Made by a program: the position numbers and the translations under genes
Part shown: piece by piece, positions 22,356 through 30,865 of the stretch
Position numbering within the stretch: position 1 is the stretch's first letter
Layout of the letters: every line of letters begins with the position of its first letter
From: Euryodendron excelsum
Lineage: Eukaryota; Streptophyta; Magnoliopsida; Ericales; Pentaphylacaceae
Length of the DNA: 64,000 bases
Reading direction: 5' to 3'
Assembly: GCA_033060915.1 (NCBI GenBank)
Contig: CM065396.1
Coordinates: forward strand, 3,159,501-3,223,500
Notes under the pieces: generated by a model
The model's input: only the letters and a program-made list of their open reading frames with translations
What the model was told of the DNA's origin: nothing
Databases searched by the model: none

Positions 22356-23378
22356 ATGGTTATCAAAATCGCAATCCGGATCGTACGATCGTATGATCCT
22401 ATGACTCAATTTTGCTGGATCAATCTGGATCAAATGTAAAGTCGTTTTGGGCTAGGATCGTTCTAGGATCATGCTAGGATCGCCATCCTATGCGATCAAA
22501 TTTCTATCTCTTTTAGTGTTTAAATATGGGCTTTCAAATCTATTTGGCTGCTGTGGCCCTACTTTCAAAGCCTACCCATGCACAAAACAATCAATCAACA
22601 GAGAAAATCAAATCGTCGAAGCCTCAAAGGGCACAAGTTCTGCGTAGAAAATTAAATTTCTCTCTAGGTCTCCATCTCCATTGCCGACCTCTCCACTGTC
22701 CAAGTGTTTTTCTCTTCTTCTTCTTCTTCTTCTTCTTCTTCTGTCCTCTACTTCTTATTCTTCTTCTTCTTCTTCTTTTTCTGCGCTATTCTGTTTTAGT
22801 GATGTCCTTTTTTTTTCTTCTCTTCTCTTTTCTTCTTCTTCTTCTTCAGTTGTTGCTTTATCGCATTGTTTTTATTCTCTTCTCCTTCTTTTCCTTCTTC
22901 TTTTTTTTTTCCCTATTTCTTCTTCTTCTGCTGCTGCTACTCTATTTTGTTGTTGTTGCTCTATTTTGCTACTGCGCCTCTGTTTTGCTACATTTTTTCT
23001 CTGCTGCTCCTCCTCCTTTTCCTTCTCCGCTGTTTCTTTTCTTTATTTTTTTGAGCATATTATGAAGGTTGGGTGTTGACATTTGACACTTTTGAACATT
23101 TGCTACTACAATCTACAGACTTGCAGAGTGTAGGCTTTATTTTGGGCATTGCATTGCAAGTTATTATCAATGTCAACTGGTTCATGTGATTCGTTTTGTT
23201 CTTCATGATATTTTTAATTCTTTTTATATAATATAGGCTCATTCTCTATACATTTTGAAGTAATCATCATAAAATACAAAAAAATTTATCCTTTTATTCC
23301 CTTTTAGTAGGATCTTACGATCCAATCCGGAAGACCTACAAAACGATCCAAGGTAAGATCCCGATTTTGACAAACTCT
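22356..23378. mobile_element. DNA-transposon-like insertion (hAT-like, about 1.0 kb)
   Basis: It splits the RT coding sequence. The ends form an imperfect inverted repeat: CATGGTTATCAAAATCGCAATCCGG at the left and, on the opposite strand, CAGAGTTTGTCAAAATCGGG at the right. GATCGTACGATCG-like palindromes lie inside both ends. The flanks carry similar TGAAATATCAT and TGAATATGTCAT, consistent with a blurred TSD of about 8-9 bp. CA-starting ends and that TSD size fit hAT elements, but the match is weak. It holds no transposase. Its core is a 380 bp CTT/TTC-rich tract, so apparent ORFs there are artefacts. Confidence 0.6.
22700..23060. repeat. CTT/TTC polypyrimidine tract inside the insertion
   Basis: A nearly pure pyrimidine run of TTC/CTT, with TGCTGCTGC and TTGTTGTTGTTGC variations. 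All three plus frames are open over long stretches only because of base composition (Ser-, Leu- or Phe-rich). It resembles the block at 10,290-10,530 in detail. Confidence 0.85.
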
Positions 23379-23720
23379 GAATATGTCATTCATGAGGTTT
23401 TGAAATGTTGAGGGAGCATTTGTTAATCCAAACCATAAGCTCATAATGGCCTTCATGTGTTTTGAATGAGGTCTTTTCTATGTTCCCAGGGTATACTCTT
23501 ATTTGGTGATACCCAGCCCTTAAGTCTAACTTGGTAATGGACTGAGATCCAAACAATTCATCCAATAATTCATCAATGATGGGAATTGGAATTTGTCCTT
23601 AATGGTTTGTTTATTTAGCTCCCTATAATCAATACACATTCTCCAGGAGTTGTCTTTTTTTTTTTTTTTACAAGCAACACTGGTGACGAGTAAGGGCTTC
23701 TGTTGTGTCTAATAAAGCCC
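23379..23720 (-). pseudogene. Gypsy reverse transcriptase, N-terminal half
   Basis: The minus strand gives [20 protein letters not shown], then [14 protein letters not shown], then [13 protein letters not shown] and an NxMNDIF-like end at the insertion border. These are RT blocks 1-4, including the catalytic Asp of [10 protein letters not shown]. An A-run (plus-strand T-run at 23,649-23,663) has expanded in the VKKKD block and breaks the frame; further frameshifts lie near WxNKCSL. Removing the 1.0 kb insertion places this half next to the 21,844-22,355 half in the right order. Confidence 0.85.
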
Positions 23721-23771
23721 ATTTTCAGCTTTTCCCTCACTATTTTATCAATCTCATTCTTTTGTATATAA

Positions 23772-23909
23772 GGGTATCACCATTCTGGTGGATTCAGGGA
23801 GCACCCGCACTTTATAGATTCATGCATTACCAAAAGGATAGGGTGTCACCATTCTGGTGGATTCAGGGAGCACCCACACTTCATAGATTCATGCATTGCC
23901 AAGGACAGG
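23772..23909. repeat. Tandem duplication, 69 + 67 bp
   Basis: GGGTATCACCATTCTGGTGG at 23,772 recurs as GGGTGTCACCATTCTGGTGG at 23,841, with near-identical DNA in between and a third GGGTG start at 23,908. It lies in the protease/RT spacer of the gypsy element and must have arisen after the element lost function or as a small slippage duplication. Confidence 0.9.
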
Positions 23910-23999
23910 GTGTAAAATCCAATTCATGCATTATCACGGGGTCTTCTTCTTGATTTTGAACCTCTTAATCTTGATTTTTTTTTTCTTCTAGTTTAGGCT

Positions 24000-24438
24000 C
24001 CTCTTCTTCTCCTTCATCAACCTCTAACAAGAAAAGTTCCCTTTTGTTACAAATATGGCCTCTGGTGTATTTCTCATCACATGTATAACATATGCCTTTC
24101 ATTCTCTTATCCTCCAATCCTTTCTGTGTCATCTTCTTAATAGGGGGTAGAGAATTTCCAATTGATTCTCCATGGTTCTTGCTTGAATGAAAATTACTGT
24201 TACTACTATTAGGGTTAAGATTCTTGAAGGCATACCAGTTTTTTTTTACGATTGCCTCAAGGGTTTCCTCTTACAATCTGGCCAACCCTATGGCTTGGGT
24301 TATACTAGTAAGTTGGAACATCAGCAATCCAGCCTTCACTTCCTCCTTTAACCCACTAATGAAGCAACTCACATAGAAATGTTTTGGAAGCCCTTTAACC
24401 TTTTGGATATTCTTCAAAGTTGCCTTGGTAGTCCTTCC
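24000..24438 (-). pseudogene. Gypsy gag, C-terminal part with zinc knuckle
   Basis: The minus strand encodes a capsid-like piece (FYVSCFISGLKEEVKAGLLM near 24,380, then SITQAIGLARL) followed by a zinc knuckle ICYTCDEKYTRGHIC near 24,050-24,100, the CxxC...GHxC form usual in plant gypsy gags. Gag packages the RNA in virus-like particles. The upstream gag piece continues at 26,207 on the other side of the solo LTR. In-frame stops, for example after ARL, show decay. Confidence 0.8.
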
Positions 24439-24466
24439 TGTTGGCCCAAGTATGCAATCCGAGAGA

Positions 24467-24481
24467 GGGGGGGGGGGGGGG
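24467..24481 (+). repeat. 15-base G run near the LTR border
   Basis: Fifteen Gs follow CCGAGAGA, about 30 bp from the LTR end. The second LTR at 28,793 has ten Gs in the same place followed by a related GAATTG. On the transcribed (minus) strand this is a C run shortly before the LTR 3' end. Confidence 0.9.
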
Positions 24482-25229
24482 TGAATTGAGTTTCAAAAAT
24501 AATTTTAACTAAAAACTGATTAAGCAATCTGATTAAACAATCTAATAGCATAATCAAAGTGTGTGTGCAATGTGTTCAGGCAATCTCAAACAACAAATGA
24601 AAAACAGAGCACAAAATGAACACAATGATTTATCGAGATTCAGCCACAACTCGTAAGCTACGTCCTCACCTTTAAAATCCCCTTGAAAGCTCTTCCACTA
24701 CGTAATGAACAATTACAAAGCAGGTGCTAGTTGATCTAGTACTTAGCTCACTTCTTACAAGAGCTCTTCCCAGACTTTCAAATCTCCCCAAGTGATTTTA
24801 TCTAAATTTCACTCAAACTTACAAGTGTTTTTAATAAGAACGCTCAAACTCATAGGTTTATAAACTCACCCAAATAGAATAAATGAGGTTTTCACAAAGT
24901 ATTTCTCTCAAAAAGTGGATGGAATCAGTGTAAGATCAATAAATCCTCAATATCTCAGCAAAGTAACAATAGCAACTAGGGTTTATGCATTCAAATTCGA
25001 TTGTTGCACTTGTATGTATGTCCTCTCTTGGTATATATGTTGTGAAAATCTTGTATATATGCCTTAGCTTCGATTCTAGCCGTTAGAGGTAGTTGAGGTT
25101 GCATTAAATGCAAGAACACAACTGTAAAACGTTTAAAAATATTACAGTTACAGTGGCACGGGTTGACCTTTAGGCTGCAAGTGTCAACACCTTCCTGTTC
25201 TGAACACAGTTCTTCAAGCAATTTACCTC

Positions 25230-25745
25230 CATGTGCCGACTCTTGAGAAATTAAGTGTCGACTCCTCTAAGTTTTAAGCATGTATCTCTAAGGCACTGTC
25301 TCGATGTGTCAATTCCTCTAGGCTCATGTGTCGACTCCTTTAAGGATATTCTCAAGGTCATGCACTCTGTCTCCATTTGTGGACTCTTGTAGGCTCATAT
25401 GCGACTATTTTAATGATTTATTAAAATCATGCACTCTGTCTCCATGTATCGACTCCTGTAGACTCATGTGTCAACTCTTTTAAAGATTTTTTAAAGTTGT
25501 GCAATCTATCTCCATGTGTTGACTCTTAATTGTCTAAATGTTAACACCTGATGAGCTAAGTGTCGACTACTGGAATGAATGTGTCAACTCTTGTCAATTC
25601 AAATGCTCAGGTTTAAGTTACTGTCTTCAAGTGTCGACTCTTAGAGTGGATGTGTCAACTCTTACCAATTCAAATGCTCAGGTTCAAGTCACTATCTTCA
25701 TGTGTCGATTCTTGGAGTGGATGTGTCGACTCTTGTTAATTCCAT
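25230..25745. repeat. GTGTCGACTC-centred repeats inside the solo LTR
   Basis: About 15 copies or near-copies of GTGTCGACTC occur. They form two arrays: a period near 70-85 bp with CATGCACTCTGTCTCCATG (about 25,320-25,530), and a period near 70 bp with CAATTCAAATGCTCAGGTT (about 25,561-25,745). The core contains the palindrome GTCGAC. Confidence 0.85.
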
Positions 25746-26206
25746 AGACTTCATTTTGCAAGACTTCTTGAATCCTCTTCTAATTCTTTAAGTACTTCAA
25801 TGATGTTCCAGATTAGGCTTCTAAAACTTGAAATGTCTCCTTCCATGTATGTTGTTCTTCAAGAACTTCTTCAATCAATTCATGGCTTCACTTGGTTTGT
25901 TAAGATTTCAACAAATCTTTCAAAAGTTGTGATATTCATTTCACTTGATCACCTTCAATCTTTTCTCAATGAAATCATTTGAATTAGATTGCATCTAGGA
26001 CTCCTCAATCCATATAGCTTCTTCCATCCTTTCAAGGTTTCAAACACACTCTTCAAATCGTCTTAACAAGCTTTACAAATTTTTCAATATATTCAAGTTT
26101 CTAGTCATAGTCTAATTAATGTAGGATATAATCTGCACACTAAGTAAAGTAATTGGACATTTAAACAAAGTTTTGTTATCATTAAAATCAAGGCATGGAG
26201 TCAACA

Positions 26207-26443
26207 CTTCACAGTAGTTATCTGCCTAAGTTTTGTCAATTCTGCTACTGCAACACTTTATACACTTGGCCCAAATCTTACTATCAATGCCCTTGAGAAA
26301 TCCTTCCAAGATCTGCAATGATGGGTTATCTCATACAAACCAGTGTATATCATCAAAGGAGCCGCTTTGCCCAAAACCAAATTCCCTATAGACAAGCTTG
26401 AGCCTAGCCTTCTGAAGATTGATTCGGCCCATAGCTCACCCAT
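26207..26443 (-). pseudogene. Gypsy gag, N-terminal part
   Basis: The minus strand contains SWKDFSRALIVRFGPSV, then a stop and ELTKLRQITTV, matching the retrotransposon gag core (WxDFxxALxxRFGPSxYxDPxxELxKLRQTxxVxxY). The next residues continue at 24,438 after removal of the solo LTR. The N-terminal gag end, leader and 5' LTR are missing upstream of 26,443. Confidence 0.8.
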
Positions 26444-27309
26444 AAGTTGAAGCTAGCCTGTAAGCTCGCCCACAAAAAACTATAACTACAACTAGTTGGA
26501 AATTGGAATGTACTTAACCTAGTTATAAAACATATAATATAATGTAATAAAAATAATAAAAATTTTGATTTAAAAACCGATTAAGCTTAGACTAGTTTGC
26601 CCAGATAGCCCTGAAGCCACCTAGGCTCAGTACCCTTTAGGGCAGCAGGTTAGGCCTGGGCTTCAGATTCTTGGTTTTGGCCTGAGTCGAAAATTGGCAG
26701 TAGCCGAACTGGCCCAATTGGGCCCAAGCACAAGTTGGGCCAGGCTGAGCTGAGTTGAGCGAGCCAAATTTGCATGCTTACAAAAGATTGAACATTTGAG
26801 AAGAAAAAACAAGCATTGGAACATTCTGTTTGGAACTTGAGAAAAGAAAGGAAAAGGAAAAAATAATTATTTTCTGTCATGCCTCTGTTTGGTTGCTAGT
26901 TTGTGAGAGAAGAGAAAAAAAATCTAAATAAAAATAAGAAAAATTGATTTTCCTTCTCCCTTATGTTTTATTTTATTTTATTTTTAATTGTTACCATATT
27001 ATTTTCTTTCATCTTTTGCTTTTAATAGTTACCATACTATTCCCTTTCCCTTTTTCTTTGAATTTCAAATAAGAGAAAGTCATTTTTCTTCTTTTTTATT
27101 TTTATATCTCTCCCAAACACGTGTTTCACTTTTTTCATAAAAATTATCATTGGATTTCATGCTCATCTAATGCCATTTATGCCTTGCAAATTTCAAGCAA
27201 ATTAAAGATCAAGAGTTAGGTCATTCATAGACTTGCATTTTTCAAATATTATAATTCCTATTTTGAGAGATCTATGGATGAAATAGCTCTTTATTTGATG
27301 ATGCTAAGT
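26444..27309. other. Non-coding DNA with a GGCC-rich patch
   Basis: About 26,580-26,780 is rich in GGCC, GGGCC and AGCTGAGCTGAG words, similar in flavour to the GC-rich ends of small hAT-type MITEs, but no clear inverted repeat or TSD was found. The remainder is AT-rich. Confidence 0.35.
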
Positions 27310-27587
27310 TTTGTGGCAAAAATTGGCAACCAGAAAAATATGTCGTCCCCAAACATATACTTTTGGCAACGAGAAATAAATTGAGTCGCGGAATCCCTTA
27401 ATAATTGGCCACAGGATACCGCTGGCGTCGCAAAATCCCTAACAATTGGCAACAAGAACAAAGTATCATCGCGCTATGACTTGTTTTGGTGACAAGGAAA
27501 AATGTTGTCACGGAAGATACCCTTTTGGCAACTAAATTATGTATCTGTCACCAAATGTCGTTGCCAATAGTGTAATTTCTTGGAGTG
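27310..27587 (+). mobile_element. CACTA-type transposon end (subterminal repeats)
   Basis: Repeated TTGGCAAC and TTTTGGCAAC words with GTCGCG/GTCGCAAAA variants run for about 270 bp to a terminus ATTTCTTGGAGTG at 27,587. Reversed, this is CACTCCAAGAAAT, close to the CACTACAAGAAA end of plant CACTA (En/Spm) elements. The next three bases (AGT) could be the 3 bp TSD. No opposite end or transposase was found, so this may be a truncated copy. Confidence 0.5.
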
Positions 27588-28792
27588 AGTAACGCCGCCC
27601 CTCTTCGTTGGTGATTCTCCTCTTCTATTAATGAACAGTGGCTGATTAGTGTAGCATTACTATTTTACCCTGCCTCTTCCATTTGCCCAAATCTTAGACA
27701 CTTGACAATCTATTCTAGCCACTCTACTTCCTCCATAAGTTAACTATTGTTGTTGTCGCAGTTCTATTGTGACCAACTTGGTTGGAAAATGGAAGTAGTT
27801 TCTGAATGAGTGGTGTTGGCCTAGCTTTGACCAATTAATTGTTATGTGAGAAACTTAGTTGAGGCTTGTGGCTTTGTTGGATTCACTCACAGCCATGGTG
27901 GATGAAGCTTCTTAAAGGTTCTTGTGCAAGTGTATCCATTTTCTGGTGGATCAAAGGTACTTCATGGAGGAATGCACAACTGTAAAAGTAGATTTTTTTA
28001 GAGCTTTAACTGGGACAAGGAGGGTATGGGGCTATGGCCAAGCAACTGAACCGTTTTCAAGCTGCTATAATTTCCTTTTTTCACCCACGGAGATATCAAT
28101 TATTTTTACAGTTTGCCCAGTAAAGACGCTCAAAGGTTCTAGCATCAAATTTTATAATATTGGGCAACAAGCATCCTTGGAGAAATTCAATTTTTAAGTA
28201 GAAATTCTCCTTTAAATGAGACGACATAAAATTTTTAAATTATTCAACTTCATAACAAAGGACCCCATATCAAGAAAATCCCCCATCAGTATAGGAAAAT
28301 TTTCAATCTTCTAAATTAGATATCATGCAATTTTCATTGAAAACCCAATATTGATCTGAAAAAGACACAACTTCGGTGAAGACGACAATGAGGATTTGGA
28401 TAAGAGTTCGTCCATTTAATGAGACAAGAACTAAGAAAGCCTCCACAGAAGCTCAATTTCGCCTTAAACTATACAAGAATTGAATATGAAATTATAGGAT
28501 TTGTGATTTTATATTACAACTCATTATATATATATATATATCTCTTTTGATATGTAAAATTTATATTAACAAGACCGCCAAAAGGGGAACTGAAGGTATG
28601 TGAAACCCGAACTCTTTTTTCTTACTTCTCCCTGATTACCCATTCCTCTTGCAAATATAGTCAAATTTTGTAGAAGTACATAAACATGCTCTGTAGATTT
28701 CTCAATCAATCTTTACACTTATGAATGTAGTTATTATAAAGACCAATTTCTGTTCAATCAACTTCTTCATTTTACATACATAATACAAGTGG
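27588..28792. other. Non-coding DNA
   Basis: Contains one 91-codon ORF (27,922-28,197) that I do not recognise and an (AT)n tract near 28,526-28,542. Nothing else was identified. Confidence 0.35.
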
Positions 28793-30735
28793 TGTTAAAC
28801 CAGATGGCAACCCAAGAGGGGGGGGGGGAGGCGAATTGGGTTTATAATTAAAATCTAAAATTTAAAATAATCTAATACACTTAATGTTCAAGAGGTAAGA
28901 TGCAATAGAAAAGATATAAAATATTAATCTAGCTAAGTAATGAATAAGACAAGCTAAGATATGATCAATGTGAGATTAGTACAAATGATTCAAGTGTGTG
29001 TGTATCTCAAGTATATCAAGACTATATATAAGAAAGATATTAACCAAGATATAAAGAGATAAAAGAGAAGAGATCAAAACACAACGATTTAAAGTGTTTC
29101 GGTTGGCTTCTCTTATGCTAAACCTTCGTCCATCTCCAAGGCTCATTCTTTGGGCAAATCCACTATTCTTCAAATAGCTTTACACCACTAGTTTGCCCGG
29201 TTGCTAGCAAACCTTTACACCAAGTGTTTTGTTTAAAAAACACTAAAAAAATAACCTTTTGTTTTGCTCTCCAAAACAAAGTATCAAGATGATATTTTTT
29301 TCCAAGTGTTCCTCTCAATCACTCAAGAAATAAATCACAAGGGTTTAACAACCCTTTTACAAATGATATAGGAAAGTTGAATATCACAACAATAGATACA
29401 AAACTCTCAAGAGTTGAATAAAACAATAAAGCTTAAAAATGAAATGGAATGATAAAGAAGTAAAACTCAAAACTTGAAGATCTTGATGAATATCACTTTC
29501 TATGCTCAATCTTTGTAATCTCTGGTGTATCCTTACTTCTCTTATGTATCTCTATTTATAGAAGAAGAGTAGTGGATTATTTACAGCTTAAAATCAACTT
29601 CTAGTCGCTGGAGAAGTTTGAACACATTTCTTCTCGTTTGAACAAAGTTGCTGCCAGTTAGGTAATTAAATTTCAAATCAGATTGCTTCTGTTCCTCCTC
29701 AATTTTTGCCTTGATAAAATTTGAATTTGAAAATTTCTATAAGAGAAAAGTTGTAGACATGGAAGTCAGCTTTTCAAAACCTCAAGAATAAGGTTGATCC
29801 AATGGTCAGATCAAAAGTTATCATCAAAATACTCAAATTGACATTTTTCAGTTGGCATATTTGAATTTTTGCAGAGTTGTCTTCAATTCCACCTCAATTT
29901 TCTCCCTTATAACGTTTGAATTTGAACATGGCTATAAGATAAAAGTTGTAGTGATAGAAGTCAGCTTTTCAGACCTATAAGAATTATGTCGATTCAAAGG
30001 TCAGATCAAGAGTTATCATCAAAATACTCAAGCTATCTCCCAGTTGGCATATTTGAAATTTTGCAGAGTTGTCTTCACTTCCACTACGATTTTCTCCATT
30101 GTAACGTTTGAATTTGAAATTGTCTATAAGATAAAGGTTGTAGCCTTGGAAGTCATCTTTTCAGATCAATAAAAATCATAGATATCAAACAGTTAGATCA
30201 AAAGTAATGATAAAATTAGTCGAGCTATCTCCCAATTGTCATATTTTTTTTGATTGCTCCAATGTGTCACCTTACAGCTCAGTTTTGTCTCACAAGACAT
30301 TCTAATCATGAAGTCCTTATAAAATACCATTTATAGGAATTTGAGTCTCATTTCCAATGCCACAAAAATTAAATCAATCTAACAGTTAAATCAAAAGTTA
30401 TATACATAATATTGAAATTATCTCCAATGAGCTTTCTTGCCATTATCTTTAACTTAGTTTTCTTCTTCATGCTATGCATTCCTTTTAAGTCCAAGACTAA
30501 CAATAACTTTAAGAAATGTTAGATAATTAACATTTAAAACATAAATAAAAAATTAAGTAATTTATCATTGAAATGCACAATATATTTAAACTTTTAACAT
30601 AAAAATTATTTAAAAATCTTAACTCATACATCAAACACACTTTTTTATAAAATTTTGAGATTAACCAAATTTTAATTATTAAAACATTTATATTTGTTAT
30701 CATCAAAATCAATTAATGAAAACTTAAGACTAACA
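28793..30735 (-). mobile_element. Solo LTR, Ty1/copia SIRE/Maximus-like (second copy)
   Basis: This 1,943 bp unit runs from TGTTAAACC to ACTAACA and is flanked by AGTGG (28,788-28,792) and AATGG (30,736-30,740), a TSD with one mismatch. It shares with the 24,439 LTR the G run near its left end, GAATTG after the run, an ACAACGATTT/AATGATTTATCG-like block and TTTGTTATCATYAAAATCAA near the right end. The bodies otherwise differ, so the two are related families, not recent copies. No gag or pol is present. Confidence 0.8.
29680..30270. repeat. About 192 bp tandem repeat, 3 units
   Basis: Repeated order of GTTGGCATATTTGAA, GCAGAGTTGTCTTCA, GTTTGAATTTGAA, CTATAAGATAAAAGTTGTAG, GGAAGTCAGCTTTTCAG and GGTCAGATCAAAAGTTATCA. 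The GAAGTCAGC word occurs near 29,762, 29,957 and (variant) 30,149; GCAGAGTTGTCTTCA occurs near 29,871 and 30,063. A fourth, more diverged unit may follow to about 30,430. Confidence 0.85.
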
Positions 30736-30787
30736 AATGGAAGCACAAAGAAATAAGTATATATATCTATATATACATGCTTTATTC

Positions 30788-30789
<2 letters not shown>

Positions 30790-30863
<74 letters not shown>
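30790..30863. repeat. (GA)n microsatellite, 74 bp
   Basis: A perfect run of about 37 GA dinucleotides, the longest simple repeat in the window, just downstream of the solo LTR. Such length suggests high allele-length variability. Confidence 0.95.

Positions 30864-30865
<2 letters not shown>

Larger units (their letters stand above)
24439..26206 (-). mobile_element. Solo LTR, Ty1/copia SIRE/Maximus-like
   Basis: A 1,768 bp unit bounded by TGTTGGCCC and GTCAACA sits inside gag. The 5 bp flanks are CTTCC (24,434-24,438) and CTTCA (26,207-26,211), a TSD with one mismatch. Removing the unit and one flank copy brings the two gag pieces together in frame, proving insertion. On the minus strand it starts TGTTGACTCCATG, then ATGATAACAAAAC, and ends with a C-run, CTCTC and GGATTGCATACTTGGGCCAACA, wording I know from SIRE/Maximus-type LTRs. 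No internal element genes remain. Confidence 0.88.
19720..26443 (-). mobile_element. Decayed Ty3/gypsy element, 5'-truncated, with two insertions
   Basis: Minus-strand gag, RT, RNase H and integrase pieces lie in the order of a Ty3/gypsy element, broken by a 1.0 kb DNA-transposon-like insertion (22,356-23,378) and a solo LTR (24,439-26,206). The integrase order (after RNase H) excludes Ty1/copia. The 3' end has a possible PPT and LTR at 19,720-20,059. At the 5' end gag starts abruptly near 26,443, with no primer-binding site or second LTR, so the element is truncated or rearranged. Many stops and frameshifts make it inactive. A chromodomain-like integrase tail suggests a chromovirus. Confidence 0.85.

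Noticed and set aside
22526..23079. Ser-, Leu- and Phe-rich plus-strand ORFs of 60-180 codons
   Set aside because: All three frames are open through the same polypyrimidine tract, so none is supported as a protein.
24439..26206. Possible CRISPR-like array of GTGTCGACTC repeats
   Set aside because: Repeats are imperfect, of varied spacing, within a plant LTR with a TSD; nothing suggests a CRISPR system.
28793..30735. A full LTR element instead of a solo LTR
   Set aside because: No gag or pol motif and no second copy of either end occurs inside; the internal repeats are about 192 bp tandem units, not LTRs.
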